Source of the DNA: Thermosediminibacterales bacterium | Lineage (GTDB): Bacteria > Bacillota > Thermosediminibacteria > Koleobacterales > JARRCM01 | Assembly (NCBI GenBank): GCA_029982205.1 | Contig: JARRCM010000005.1 | Span: forward strand, 23,387 to 87,386 | Reading direction: 5' to 3' | Length of the DNA: 64,000 nt | Shown here: one piece after another, positions 51,523 through 61,915 of the stretch | How positions within the stretch are numbered: position 1 is the first letter of the stretch | Layout of the letters: each line of letters starts with the position of its first letter | Program-made: the position numbers and the translations under genes | The notes under the pieces: generated by a model | Seen by the model: only the letters and a program-made list of their open reading frames with translations | Database searches by the model: none | What the model was told of the DNA's origin: nothing

Positions 51523-51852
51523 TTAAAAAATACCTGGAATATTTAACCCCCCGGTGATTTTAGACATTTCCTGTGCCACCATCTCTTCAGCTTTTCGAAG
51601 AGCTTCATTAACTGCAGCCAGCACCATGTCCTGCAGCATTTCAACATCGTCCGGATCTACTGCTTCAGGGGATATAATCAGTTCCACAAGTTCTTTCTTG
51701 CCATTAGCAACAGCTTTAACAGCTCCTCCGCCTGAAGCAGCTTCAACAGTCTGTTGTTCTAATTCAGATTGAAGCTTCTGCATCTCCTGCTGCATTTTTT
51801 TCACCTGTTTCATCATTTTACCCATATTCCCAAAGTTACCCATTCCTCTCAT
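51523..51852 (-). CDS. YbaB/EbfC-family nucleoid-associated protein
   Basis: About 109 residues from the ATG at 51852 behind AAAGGAGA; the earlier ATG overlaps the Shine-Dalgarno. Coiled '[22 protein letters not shown]', then '[53 protein letters not shown]'. Binds DNA as a dimer (EbfC/YaaK). It lies between dnaX and recR, as usual. Confidence 0.95.
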   Translation of the reverse strand: MRGMGNFGNMGKMMKQVKKMQQEMQKLQSELEQQTVEAASGGGAVKAVANGKKELVELIISPEAVDPDDVEMLQDMVLAAVNEALRKAEEMVAQEMSKITGGLNIPGIF

Positions 51853-51900
51853 AACGCTCATCTCCTTTTAAAATTTTAAGATATTCATTGTTTTAAGTCA

Positions 51901-53523
51901 CTATTTTTCATCAATAACTTTAATAATCTCCGCATCAAAAAGTTCATATGCCTTTTTTATAGCATCATCAATATTCTGCTGTGGGGCGGGTTTGTCTTTA
52001 ATTTTTGGTTTTGCCAAGTCATCTTCTTCGTCAAGCAATACAAAAGCCAGTCTATAGGCCTTTTTATAAACTTCATTAACCGCCTTTTCTATTACAGTCC
52101 GATCCTTTTCCGCCTTTTGTTTTGTTACTTCAAACCCCCAAAAACCTATCTCCAAAACATTCCCTTTTATGTTAACAGGCTTTGTTTTGGCTTCAACAAG
52201 AATAAAATATAAAGATATTTTGTCTTTCTTTATTATTTCCAGCACTTTAGGCCATAAGTCTTGTATTTCTTCAATCGTTTTGTCATTTATTCGGCTTTCA
52301 ATTCCCTTCAATTCACCATCTTCTTTATTATCAGTATCATCTTTATGTTCATTTTTAATCAAAGAAAAATCAGCGTTTTTTACTTTTCCCTCAAGTTGGC
52401 TTAAACGCTCGAGAATAGCATCAGGGGTATCATCAAGGCTTGGAAGGATAAGTTTGATGGCTGCAACCTCTACAACTGTTTGAGGATCTGATGACCATTT
52501 TACATCTCTTTCTGTTTCAGATAACACACCCAGAATTCTTGTAATCTTTTCTATGCTGAAACCTTTACTCTGAACCTCCAGTTCTTTTAATGCTTCATCA
52601 GATAAGTCCACCAGCATTTCTGGATCTTGTGCCACTTTTACAATCATCATGTTTCTAAAATGCAAAATAATGTCATTCACGAATTGATGAAGGTCTTTGC
52701 CATTTGCGGAAAGCTCTCCAATAAGTTTGAGAATCCCGCCTGTGTCTTTTCTTCTTATATGTTCTGCAAACTGAAACAACATCTCGTCATTTACAGTGCC
52801 CAATATATCAAAAACCGTTTCTTTGTCAATTCGCCCATCTGTATATAACATGCATTGATCCAGAACGCTTAAAGCATCCCTCATAGCACCACGGGAGTTT
52901 CGAGCAATAATTCTCAAAGCCTCGTCTTCTGCTTCAATACCATAGTGGTTTGTTATTATCTTCAACCTTCCAAGAATATCCTGGGTAGATAGCCGTTTAA
53001 AGTCGAAACGCTGACACCGGGAAAGGATTGTGGCAGGCAGCTTATGGGGCTCTGTTGTTGCCAGAATGAAAACTACATGTTTCGGAGGCTCTTCAAGGGT
53101 TTTTAACAATGCATTAAAAGCCTCTGTTGTCAGCATATGCACCTCGTCAATTATATATACCTTGTACTTGCCCTGGGTAGGCGGATAACCAACTTTATCC
53201 CTTAATTCCCGTATTTCATCAATACCCCTGTTTGAAGCGGCATCTATTTCGATTACATCCATCAAAATTCCTTGATTAATACCCTCGCAGATATTACAAA
53301 CATTGCACGGTTTTGGGGTAGGCCCGTTTACACAATTTAAAGCCTTCGCAAAAATTTTTGCAGTGCTTGTTTTTCCCGTACCGCGAATACCACAAAATAA
53401 ATAAGCATGAGATATACGTCCGCTTTTTATTGCGTTTGTCAGTGTTCTTGTTATATGCTCCTGCCCTATTACATCTTCAAAAACCTGGGGCCTCCATTCA
53501 CGATATAAAGCTCTGTACACCAT
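51901..53523 (-). CDS. dnaX: DNA polymerase III subunits gamma and tau
   Basis: 540 residues. 'ALYREWRPQVFEDVIGQEHITRTL', Walker A 'FCGIRGTGKTSTAKIFAKALNC', zinc module 'CNVCNICEG', 'KVYIIDEVHMLTTEAFNALLKTLEEPP' and 'ATILSRCQRFDFKRL'. Domain III 'DALSVLDQCMLYTDG' follows; the tau-like C-terminus (about 370-540) is charged and less conserved. No obvious slippery sequence for a programmed frameshift was seen. Downstream of SRP RNA as in Bacillus. Confidence 0.95.
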   Translation of the reverse strand: MVYRALYREWRPQVFEDVIGQEHITRTLTNAIKSGRISHAYLFCGIRGTGKTSTAKIFAKALNCVNGPTPKPCNVCNICEGINQGILMDVIEIDAASNRGIDEIRELRDKVGYPPTQGKYKVYIIDEVHMLTTEAFNALLKTLEEPPKHVVFILATTEPHKLPATILSRCQRFDFKRLSTQDILGRLKIITNHYGIEAEDEALRIIARNSRGAMRDALSVLDQCMLYTDGRIDKETVFDILGTVNDEMLFQFAEHIRRKDTGGILKLIGELSANGKDLHQFVNDIILHFRNMMIVKVAQDPEMLVDLSDEALKELEVQSKGFSIEKITRILGVLSETERDVKWSSDPQTVVEVAAIKLILPSLDDTPDAILERLSQLEGKVKNADFSLIKNEHKDDTDNKEDGELKGIESRINDKTIEEIQDLWPKVLEIIKKDKISLYFILVEAKTKPVNIKGNVLEIGFWGFEVTKQKAEKDRTVIEKAVNEVYKKAYRLAFVLLDEEDDLAKPKIKDKPAPQQNIDDAIKKAYELFDAEIIKVIDEK

Positions 53524-53593
53524 AATACCACCTACGGTTTAAAATACATTTTTATACTTCTTCTTAAAAGCTCTTTTTCCTTCTGGATTTTAA

Positions 53594-53620
53594 AATAAAA
53601 AAGGAGGAAATCCCTCCTCC
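53594..53620 (-). terminator. terminator of the SRP RNA gene
   Basis: On the minus strand GGAGG-GATTT-CCTCC is followed by TTTTTTATTTTA, just past the SRP RNA 3' end. Confidence 0.85.
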
Positions 53621-53631
53621 GGTTCAAATTT

Positions 53632-53901
53632 ATGCCGTGCACCCTACCTCGACTTTCCTCTACAGGCGTTACCCCGACAGTTAACTCTGATCAGGCACTC
53701 CTGCGGCACATGGAAGGGCTTACTTACCGCTGCTTCCTCCCGGACCTGACGGGGTTCATAAGTTTCCATTGCGCAGGACCCAATCTTCTTCGCCACTTAT
53801 CCGGGCCGGTCCCCACAGAGGAAAAGCCTCAGAAGGGAATTCAACCCCGCTATAGCGGATTGCGGGTTACAGGGCACCGCTACCTCCCCGTCTAGCACGG
53901 C
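53632..53901 (-). ncRNA. ffs: signal recognition particle RNA (large, Bacillus type)
   Basis: About 270 nt, the length of Firmicute 6S/7S-like SRP RNA. The 5' GCCGTGCTAG pairs with the 3' GCACGGC end. Domain IV apical part is GGTCCGGGAGGAAGCAGC, with the GGAA tetraloop and asymmetrical Ffh-binding loop. The ORF at 53632-53895 is a shadow of this RNA. It lies upstream of dnaX as usual. Confidence 0.95.
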
Positions 53902-53913
53902 AAACTTTTTGAT

Positions 53914-53941
53914 TTATAAAATAAAGTGGTAATTACCACTT
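53914..53941 (-). terminator. palindrome/terminator between tRNA-Ser(GGA) and SRP RNA
   Basis: AAGTGGTAATTACCACTT is an 18-base perfect palindrome, followed on the minus strand by TATTTTAT. It probably terminates the tRNA-Ser transcript; the flanking TTGAAA may belong to the SRP RNA promoter. Confidence 0.55.
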
Positions 53942-53951
53942 GCATTTTCAA

Positions 53952-54048
53952 TGGCGGAGAGAGCGGGATTTGAACCCGCGAGACGAGTTTAATCCCCGTC
54001 TACTCGCTTTCCAGGCGAGCGCCTTCAGCCAGACTCAGCCATCTCTCC
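53952..54048 (-). tRNA. tRNA-Ser(GGA)
   Basis: 97 nt including CCA. Class II tRNA with long variable arm; acceptor GGAGAGA pairs with TCTCTCC. The anticodon loop CTGGAAA between CTCGC and GCGAG gives GGA (UCC/UCU). Confidence 0.95.
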
Positions 54049-54088
54049 ATAAAACTAATTTTATATATGCTAAACTGACATTTCTATC

Positions 54089-54183
54089 TGGCGGAGAGAG
54101 TGAGATTCGAACTCACGAGGCAGGTTCTGCCTGCCTACTCGCTTTCGAGGCGAGCGCCTTCAGCCAGACTCGGCCATCTCTCC
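54089..54183 (-). tRNA. tRNA-Ser(CGA)
   Basis: 95 nt including CCA, long variable arm. Anticodon loop CTCGAAA between CTCGC and GCGAG gives CGA (UCG). Acceptor and anticodon stems nearly match the neighbouring tRNA-Ser(GGA), suggesting duplication. Confidence 0.95.
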
Positions 54184-54193
54184 ACACAAAATA

Positions 54194-54655
54194 TTAAGTT
54201 GCGTTTCTGAGCCCTTTAAAAAACTTTTTCATGATTTCGGAGCACTCTTTTTCTAAAATCCCGGAAACCACTTCTACTCTATGATTAAATCGTTCATCCT
54301 GCAGCAGGTTCATGAGTGTTCCACACACGCCTGCTTTCGGGTCAAACGCTCCGAATATCAATCTATCTATCCGTGCCTGGAGAATAGCTCCTGCACACAT
54401 CGGACACGGCTCTATAGTAACATAAATGGAACATCCGGTTAACCGCCATCCGCCTAAGGTCTTTGACGCTTCTTTTATAGCTAATATTTCAGCATGGGCG
54501 GTGGGGTCTTTTTGGGTTTCCCGAAGATTGTGAGCTCTGGCTATTATATTGCCATCATAAACTACAATTGCTCCTATTGGAACCTCACGCTTTAAAAAGG
54601 CTTTCTCAGCTTCTGCAAGAGCCTCTTTCATAAAAAAATCATGATTTATAAACAA
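54194..54655 (-). CDS. tadA: tRNA(Arg) adenosine-34 deaminase TadA
   Basis: 153 residues, probably from a TTG at 54655. Zinc deaminase motifs 'TAHAEILAIKEASK' (His and catalytic Glu) and 'TIEPCPMCAGAILQARI' (two Cys ligands). 'GAFDPKAGVCGTLMNLLQDERFNHRVEV' is the TadA-specific C-terminal part. It converts A34 to inosine in tRNA-Arg(ACG), whose gene lies about 130 bases away. Placed next to tRNA-Ser, as in Bacillus (yaaJ). Confidence 0.95.
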   Translation of the reverse strand: MFINHDFFMKEALAEAEKAFLKREVPIGAIVVYDGNIIARAHNLRETQKDPTAHAEILAIKEASKTLGGWRLTGCSIYVTIEPCPMCAGAILQARIDRLIFGAFDPKAGVCGTLMNLLQDERFNHRVEVVSGILEKECSEIMKKFFKGLRNAT

Positions 54656-54698
54656 TTCCTAAAAAACAACCTCCATTACCGGGAGTAATATTAAATGA

Positions 54699-54775
54699 TG
54701 GTGCGCCCGGGAGGACTCGAACCCCCGGCACGCGGTTTAGGAAACCGCTGCTCTATCCTCCTGAGCTACGGGCGC
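54699..54775 (-). tRNA. tRNA-Arg(CCT)
   Basis: 77 nt including CCA. Acceptor GCGCCCG/CGGGCGC; anticodon loop TTCCTAA between GCGGT and ACCGC gives CCT (AGG). Confidence 0.95.
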
Positions 54776-54787
54776 ATGTTTCGGAAA

Positions 54788-54864
54788 TGGTGCGCCCGGC
54801 AGGATTCGAACCTGCGACCTCCAGATTCGTAGTCTGTTACTCTATCCAGCTGAGCTACGGGCGC
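54788..54864 (-). tRNA. tRNA-Arg(ACG)
   Basis: 77 nt including CCA. Acceptor GCGCCCG as in the adjacent tRNA-Arg; anticodon loop TACGAAT gives ACG, the substrate of TadA (A34 to inosine, reading CGU/CGC/CGA). Confidence 0.95.
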
Positions 54865-54876
54865 AAGACATAAAAA

Positions 54877-54971
54877 TGGCGGAGAGAGAGGGATTCGAAC
54901 CCTCGATACGGGTTTTAGCCCGTATAATCGCTTAGCAGGCGACCGCCTTCGACCTACTCGGCCATCTCTCC
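54877..54971 (-). tRNA. tRNA-Ser(GCT)
   Basis: 95 nt including CCA, long variable arm. Anticodon loop CTGCTAA between GTCGC and GCGAT gives GCT (AGC/AGU). Confidence 0.95.
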
Positions 54972-55096
54972 ACAATCAAACCGGAATCATCTCCGGTGAT
55001 ATATCATTATATCATAAACAAAAACATTTGTCTAATAATTAATTGATAGATATTTTTAAAACCGCATTTAACCTATGAAAAGTTATATTGCAAAAA

Positions 55097-55183
55097 TGGC
55101 GGAGGGGGTGGGATTCGAACCCACGGCCCTTTCGGGTCACTGGTTTTCAAGACCAGCTCCTTAAACCGCTCGGACACCCCTCC
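55097..55183 (-). tRNA. tRNA-Ser(TGA)
   Basis: 87 nt including CCA, class II. Anticodon loop CTTGAAA between CTGGT and ACCAG gives TGA (UCA). With the other three it completes the set of serine anticodons in this cluster. Confidence 0.95.
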
Positions 55184-55317
55184 TCAGTAACCGCAAGAGA
55201 AAGTATACCATATAAAGTTTTAATTGTCAATGAGCCCCGCAAACCATATTTTGCTCTAATTTCCTGCTTTTTTATCAAAACATAACTTCACACAAAACTT
55301 CAAAACCTGTTTAAATC

Positions 55318-55347
55318 TTATACAAGTTTTTATTCAAACTTGGATAA
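55318..55347 (+). promoter_or_regulatory. inverted repeat upstream of adhE sharing the abrB-operator half-site
   Basis: TTATACAAGTTT-TTATTC-AAACTTGGATAA has 12-bp arms with one mismatch, 58 bases before the adhE ATG. The left arm is the exact reverse complement of AAACTTGTATAA in the abrB operator. It does not match the Rex consensus TTGTTAA-N4-TTAACAA. The adhE promoter itself is not clear. Confidence 0.5.
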
Positions 55348-55404
55348 AAAAACTTCAGATTAACAAACTAAAAGTATGAAGCAACACGAAAAGGAGGAAC
55401 AAAA

Positions 55405-58005
55405 ATGGATGAAAAAAACACTATACAGAGTGAAATATCTGATATGATAGAAGAACTTGCTGAAAAAGCCAAATCAGCACTTAAAGATATGGTTAAACTT
55501 AATCAGGAACAAGTAGATAAAATTGTTAAAGAAATGGCCCTAGCTGGGCTTGCCAATCATATGAGGTTGGCAAAATTGGCTGTTGAAGAAACAAAAAAAG
55601 GAGTTTATGAAGATAAAATCATTAAAAACCTCTTTGCCACTGAGTATATTTATCATAGTATAAAATATCAGAAAACTGTAGGAATTATTAATGAAAACGA
55701 AGAGGAGGATTATGTTGAAATAGCAGAACCTGCAGGTGTGATTGCAGGTATAACACCTGTTACAAATCCCACTTCTACAACATTATTCAAATGCTTAATT
55801 TCAATGAAAACAAGGAATCCAATAATTTTTGCATTTCATCCAAATTCACAAAAATGCAGCGCAGAATCTGCTAAGGTCATGAGAGATGCAGCTATCAGAG
55901 CAGGTGCCCCAGAACATTGTATTCAATGGATTGAAAAACCTTCCATAGAAGCCACTCAATTATTAATGAAAAACGACGGTATTTCATTAATACTGGCTAC
56001 AGGCGGGTCATCAATGGTCAAAGCTGCATACAGCGCAGGCAAGCCCGCTCTAGGAGTTGGCCCCGGTAATGTGCCGTGTTATATAGAGAAGACAGCAGAC
56101 ATAAAGAGAGCAGTAACAGATTTGATTTTATCAAAGTCCTTTGACAACGGCATGATTTGTGCATCTGAACAGGCAGTAATCGTAGACGAAGACGTCTATG
56201 AACCAGTTACATCATATATGAAAAAACATAACTGCTATTTTGTTAACGGAGAGGAAAAAAAGATGTTAGAGGCCCTTGTGGTTGAAGAAAAAACATGTTC
56301 AATCAACCCACAGATTGTAGGACAATCTGCTTATACAATCGCTAAAATGGCTGGATTTGAAGTTCCGGAAAACACCAAAATACTGGTTGCTGAAATAAAA
56401 GGAATAGGCCCTGATTACCCTTTGTCAAGGGAAAAACTAAGCCCTATACTGGCATGCTTAAAAGTTAAGGATTCAAATGAAGGAATTCAACGATCTGTGG
56501 AAATGGTTAACTTTGGGGGATCAGGCCATTCTGCAGTTATTCACTCAAATGATGATAATGTAATAAGCAAATTTGCTTCAAAGGTAAATACCGGGAGAAT
56601 CATAATTAATCAACCTTCCAGCCATGGAGCTATAGGAGACATATATAATACCACCATGCCTTCTCTTACCCTCGGATGTGGTTCTTTTGGCAGAAACAGC
56701 ACAACCGCCAATATAACCGCAGTAAACTTAATAAACAAAAAACGTGTGGCCCGGAGAAGATATAATATGCAGTGGTTTAAAATACCTGAAAAAATATATT
56801 TTCAACCTGGTTCTGTTCAGTATCTCTCGAAAATGCCGGATATTTCAAGAGCCTTTATTGTTACAGACAAAACAATGGTAAAACTAGGTCTTGTTGATAA
56901 AGTTCTCTATCATCTAAGAAAACGGATCGGCAGAAACTATGTACACTCAGAGATTTTTGACAAGGTGGAACCTGATCCAACTGTAAAAACAGTAATGGAA
57001 GGTGTTGAAGCTATAAACTCATTTAAACCTGATGTTATTATTGCCCTTGGAGGAGGATCGGCTATTGATACCGCTAAAGCAATATGGTTGTTTTATGAAC
57101 ATCCTGAAACAAACTTCGATGACCTGCGTATGAAATTTATGGATATCCGCAAAAGGGTGTTTAAGTTTCCTCCGCTTGGGAAAAAAGCCAAATTGGTTGC
57201 AATACCTACCACTTCAGGCACAGGATCAGAGGTTACATCCTTTACTGTTATTACTGACCCTGAAAACGAAACCAAATACCCGCTTGCAGATTACGAGTTG
57301 ACACCTGATGTAGCAATAATAGATCCTGAATTTGTTCAAACAATGCCTCCTAATGTAACTGCTGATACCGGTATGGATGTTTTAACACATGCCATAGAAG
57401 CATATGTTTCAGTTATGGCATCCGATTTTACTGATGCCCTTGCAATGAAAGCAATCCAAATCGTTTTTGAATACCTGCCGAGATCCTATAAAAACTCTAA
57501 TGACCTAAAGGCCCGTGAAAAAATGCATAACGCATCTTGTATAGCAGGTATGGCCTTTACAAATGCCTTTTTAGGAATCAATCACAGTTTGGCACACAAA
57601 TTGGGTGGTGAGTTTCATATATCACACGGCAGAGCTAATGCAATATTGCTTCCACATGTAATCAGATATAACGCTTCAGAACCAACTAAGTTCAATGCTT
57701 TTCCAAAATATGAACACTATGTTGCGGATAAAAAATACGCAGAAATAGCCAAATACCTCGGTCTGCCTTGTGGTAATACGGAAGAAGGTGTTAACAGCCT
57801 TATATCGGCAATAATAGACCTGATGAAAAAGTTAGAAATACCCCTTTCCTTAAAAGATTTTGGGATACCCGAAAGCCGATTTATGCAGGTTATAGATGAA
57901 CTAGCAGATAAGGCTTTTGAAGATCAGACTACTACAGCCAATCCAAGAATGCCCCTTGTATCAGAACTAAAAGATATTTATATAAAAGCCTATAACGGAT
58001 TATAG
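55405..58005 (+). CDS. adhE: bifunctional acetaldehyde-CoA/alcohol dehydrogenase AdhE
   Basis: 866 residues behind AAAGGAGG, full length for AdhE. N-terminal ALDH domain to ~430: '[25 protein letters not shown]', '[18 protein letters not shown]' and catalytic Cys in '[15 protein letters not shown]'. Iron alcohol dehydrogenase domain from ~455: '[18 protein letters not shown]', '[15 protein letters not shown]', '[16 protein letters not shown]' and Fe ligands in '[17 protein letters not shown]'/'[33 protein letters not shown]'. Reduces acetyl-CoA to ethanol with NADH. Assembles into spirosomes in other bacteria. Confidence 0.95.
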   Translation: MDEKNTIQSEISDMIEELAEKAKSALKDMVKLNQEQVDKIVKEMALAGLANHMRLAKLAVEETKKGVYEDKIIKNLFATEYIYHSIKYQKTVGIINENEEEDYVEIAEPAGVIAGITPVTNPTSTTLFKCLISMKTRNPIIFAFHPNSQKCSAESAKVMRDAAIRAGAPEHCIQWIEKPSIEATQLLMKNDGISLILATGGSSMVKAAYSAGKPALGVGPGNVPCYIEKTADIKRAVTDLILSKSFDNGMICASEQAVIVDEDVYEPVTSYMKKHNCYFVNGEEKKMLEALVVEEKTCSINPQIVGQSAYTIAKMAGFEVPENTKILVAEIKGIGPDYPLSREKLSPILACLKVKDSNEGIQRSVEMVNFGGSGHSAVIHSNDDNVISKFASKVNTGRIIINQPSSHGAIGDIYNTTMPSLTLGCGSFGRNSTTANITAVNLINKKRVARRRYNMQWFKIPEKIYFQPGSVQYLSKMPDISRAFIVTDKTMVKLGLVDKVLYHLRKRIGRNYVHSEIFDKVEPDPTVKTVMEGVEAINSFKPDVIIALGGGSAIDTAKAIWLFYEHPETNFDDLRMKFMDIRKRVFKFPPLGKKAKLVAIPTTSGTGSEVTSFTVITDPENETKYPLADYELTPDVAIIDPEFVQTMPPNVTADTGMDVLTHAIEAYVSVMASDFTDALAMKAIQIVFEYLPRSYKNSNDLKAREKMHNASCIAGMAFTNAFLGINHSLAHKLGGEFHISHGRANAILLPHVIRYNASEPTKFNAFPKYEHYVADKKYAEIAKYLGLPCGNTEEGVNSLISAIIDLMKKLEIPLSLKDFGIPESRFMQVIDELADKAFEDQTTTANPRMPLVSELKDIYIKAYNGL

Positions 58006-58103
58006 ATTATAAATTATAAATAATTTCTAGAAATTGATAAGAATGTTTAAATAAATTTTGGGAAAAATACTTTTAAACCAAATTAAAAGGAGATGGTGAA
58101 TAT

Positions 58104-58349
58104 ATGGCTAAAATCCACTGTAGTATAAGTAATTGTCATTACTGGAAACAGGGAAACATTTGTGATGCAAGTGAAATATTTATAACATCAGACCAGTTTG
58201 GAGACACACAGCCGGACAACGTTGATGCACTTCAGGCATCAACAACACCGCAAACCCCTGTTAATTCAGGTATGGATTCCTGCTGTAAGACCTTTGTTGA
58301 TAAAAACGCTACTAATAAACACGGTGTCGATGGTATAATGAAAAGCTAA
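58104..58349 (+). CDS. DUF1540 protein
   Basis: 81 residues behind AAAGGAGA. 'IHCSISNCHYWKQGNICDASEI' (C-x5-C-x8-C) and a later 'DSCCKTFV' fit the DUF1540 Cys pattern, probably metal-binding. Related proteins are common in sporeformers and unassigned. It lies about 100 bases after adhE and ends at a terminator shared with the convergent serS. Confidence 0.8.
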   Translation: MAKIHCSISNCHYWKQGNICDASEIFITSDQFGDTQPDNVDALQASTTPQTPVNSGMDSCCKTFVDKNATNKHGVDGIMKS

Positions 58350-58361
58350 TGGTCACAAAAT

Positions 58362-59949
<1,588 letters not shown>

Positions 59950-59955
59950 ATAAAT

Positions 59956-59984
59956 ATTATATAACATTTAATATTTCAAATCAA
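59956..59984 (-). promoter_or_regulatory. sigma-A promoter of the serS T-box leader
   Basis: On the minus strand TTGATT, 17 bases, TATAAT. Its -10 is exact, with the start near 59949. Confidence 0.7.
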
Positions 59985-60073
59985 ATTTAAGTAGATTTTG
60001 TTTTATTCTTTTTATAGTATAATATATAAGCAAGTCAAGTTCACAAAAATATAAAAAGAAAAGGTGGGTAAAT

Positions 60074-61081
60074 ATGAAAGCAGGAAAACTACCTCATGAT
60101 GTTTTAAACAAGTATATATTTCCTTTCCTGGGATTTAAACGGCCTGAAGTGCTTGTTCACTCAAAATTCGGCGAAGACTGTAGTATTATAGATTTTGGGG
60201 AATATGTAGCAGTATTATCCACAGACCCTATAACCGGTGCGGGAAAAGATATAGGTCGCCTTGCAGTAAACGTTTCATGTAATGATATAGCAGCAAACGG
60301 CGCAGAGCCCATAGGTTTGTTAGTAACGATAATGTTTCCGACAGATACTACTGAGGAAAAAGTTAAAGATGTCATGGAACAGATTCATGCTGCTGCCAGT
60401 GACCTGGGAGTTGAAGTTTTAGGAGGGCACACTGAAATAACCCCTGCTGTTTCAAAAACAGTGATTTCATCCACGGCTTTAGGCCGGGCTTTAAAATCAG
60501 AATTTGTTACTTCTTCGGGAGCCAAACCCGGAGACAGTGTTATCATGACCAAAACTGCAGGTCTGGAAGGAAGTGCTATCCTTGCTACGGATTTTGAGGA
60601 ATTGCTAAAAAAAAGAATCGGCTATGCAAAGGTGAAACGTGCACAGGATTTTATTAAAAACATAAGCGTTGTTCCCGAAGGTAAAATTGCAGCTAAACAT
60701 GGTGCCACAGCAATGCATGATGTTACAGAAGGCGGGATTTTGGGTGCCGTGTATGAACTGGCCAGGGCATCAGAAGTAGGTATTAAGATATTTTCAGAAA
60801 AGATACCTATAGCTGAGGAAACCATTCAAATTTGTAAAATATTCGATATAGATCCCCTAAAGCTAATTTCAAGTGGTTGTATGATCATTACAACTCCTAA
60901 CGGTGAAAAATTAATATCAATTCTAAAGGATGCCGGAATACACGCAACAATTATAGGAGAAGTAACTGCAGGAGACAAAATAGTTTTAGTTAAAAACAGA
61001 TGTGAAGAACCTGTACCCCCTCCTGACCGTGATGAACTTTTTTCTGCTTTAGAAAAAATAGAAAACCTTAAAATAAAATGA
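60074..61081 (+). CDS. AIR-synthase-related protein (HypE/ThiL-like fold)
   Basis: 335 residues. 'FGEDCSIIDFGEYVAVLSTDPITGAGKDIGRLAVNVSCNDIAANGAEPIGLLVTI' is the AIRS N-terminal ATP-binding domain; 'GAKPGDSVIMTKTAGLEGSAILA' and 'GATAMHDVTEGGILGAVYELARAS' are the C-terminal AIRS motifs. HypE of hydrogenase maturation has a C-terminal 'PRxC' Cys; here the tail ends 'ALEKIENLKIK' without it, so HypE function is not supported. PurM and ThiL are alternatives but fit less well. Substrate unknown. Confidence 0.8.
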   Translation: MKAGKLPHDVLNKYIFPFLGFKRPEVLVHSKFGEDCSIIDFGEYVAVLSTDPITGAGKDIGRLAVNVSCNDIAANGAEPIGLLVTIMFPTDTTEEKVKDVMEQIHAAASDLGVEVLGGHTEITPAVSKTVISSTALGRALKSEFVTSSGAKPGDSVIMTKTAGLEGSAILATDFEELLKKRIGYAKVKRAQDFIKNISVVPEGKIAAKHGATAMHDVTEGGILGAVYELARASEVGIKIFSEKIPIAEETIQICKIFDIDPLKLISSGCMIITTPNGEKLISILKDAGIHATIIGEVTAGDKIVLVKNRCEEPVPPPDRDELFSALEKIENLKIK

Positions 61082-61158
61082 AAATTTTTTAATAACAAGT
61101 GTATAAAAACCTCCAAAAATGGTTAATAATATAATGTAATCAAGGAGGTTTAGAGCTT

Positions 61159-61353
61159 ATGGGGGATATTGATATAATAGCTAAAATAGCTGATATGAAG
61201 CAAGTTGATTACCGCAACACTCTGGCCATTTCAAGCCTTATTGAACTCCTAATCGAAAAAGGAATAATTGAAAGAAGAGAAGTAGCACTAAAAGCCAGAG
61301 AGCTTGAACGAATGACTATAGCTGAAATCAGAGAATTGAGGGCCAAAAGATAA
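61159..61353 (+). CDS. uncharacterised 64-residue protein
   Basis: Begins at an ATG ten bases after AAGGAGG. I do not recognise it. It is highly charged and predicted helical ('SLIELLIEKGIIERREVALKARELERMTIAEIRELRAKR'), resembling a small winged-helix tail or regulatory adaptor. It is 77 bases downstream of the AIR-synthase-like gene, likely in the same transcript, and ends in a strong bidirectional terminator. The good ribosome site makes it credible as a gene. Confidence 0.65.
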   Translation: MGDIDIIAKIADMKQVDYRNTLAISSLIELLIEKGIIERREVALKARELERMTIAEIRELRAKR

Positions 61354-61380
61354 AAGGCGCATTAACCGCGCCTTTTATCT
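61348..61380. terminator. bidirectional terminator between the small protein gene and luxS
   Basis: AGATAAAAGGCGC-ATTAACC-GCGCCTTTTATCT has perfect 13-bp arms with A/U flanks on both strands. Confidence 0.9.
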
Positions 61381-61820
61381 TTTGCATTGAAATTTTCTAA
61401 AACAGCTTTCGCATACTCTTTCGCACCAAACAGGGAATGGTCTCTATAGTTTCCGCATTGTTTAGGGTTAACTGCCGGAACTTCTTCTGTTTCAATTATT
61501 CTTTTTAAAACACTTTTAAAATCTTCTTCAATTTCCTTTTCAGGCGAATCTCCGAATTTAATAAGATAGAATCCTGTCCTGCATCCCATAGGTGAAATAT
61601 CTATTATGTCATCCCTTATTTCCCTAAAATAAACTGCAAAAAGATGTTCAAGGGTATGTATTGCTCCTGTAGGTATCGCAGATGAATTTGGCTGAAGCAA
61701 TCTTAAATCATATTTTTGAACTACATCTCCTTTTAACCCTTTATATGTTTCAGATTTTCTCACATATGGCGCTTTAACATTTAGATGATCCAGCTCAAAA
61801 CTTTCTACCCTATATTTCAT
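61362..61820 (-). CDS. luxS: S-ribosylhomocysteine lyase LuxS
   Basis: About 152 residues from the ATG at 61820, behind AGAGGTGG; the track adds 20 codons. 'VESFELDHLNVKAPYVRKS', metal motif 'GAIHTLEHLFAVYFRE' (HxxEH), 'DISPMGCRTGFYLIKFG' (catalytic Cys) and 'QCGNYRDHSLFGAKEYAKAVLENF' (third metal-ligand Cys). Splits S-ribosylhomocysteine to homocysteine and DPD, the AI-2 precursor, as part of the activated methyl cycle. Confidence 0.95.
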   Translation of the reverse strand: MKYRVESFELDHLNVKAPYVRKSETYKGLKGDVVQKYDLRLLQPNSSAIPTGAIHTLEHLFAVYFREIRDDIIDISPMGCRTGFYLIKFGDSPEKEIEEDFKSVLKRIIETEEVPAVNPKQCGNYRDHSLFGAKEYAKAVLENFNAKDKRRG

Positions 61821-61915
61821 AATAAAACCACCTCTTAAAAAACTTCTAACGACACCTTCACTCAGAAAACCCTGCTGCAAAACCTGCCTCGAGGGAGGTT
61901 AAACAGCCAAATCTG

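Noticed and set aside
51901-53523. Programmed frameshift in dnaX
   Set aside because: No convincing slippery heptamer with downstream stem was seen.
53632-53895. 87-residue plus-strand ORF
   Set aside because: It lies wholly in the minus-strand SRP RNA, which has clear domain IV and terminal pairing.
53940-54197. 85-residue plus-strand ORF with repeated motif
   Set aside because: It is a translation of two tRNA-Ser genes; the repeat is tRNA similarity.
54766-55285. ORFs at 54766-54975 and 55088-55285
   Set aside because: They cover tRNA-Arg, tRNA-Ser genes and have no ribosome sites.
55318-55347. Rex operator upstream of adhE
   Set aside because: The repeat does not fit TTGTTAA-N4-TTAACAA; it resembles the abrB repeat instead.
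60074-61081. Calling the AIR-synthase protein HypE
   Set aside because: It lacks the C-terminal PRxC cysteine and hydrogenase context.
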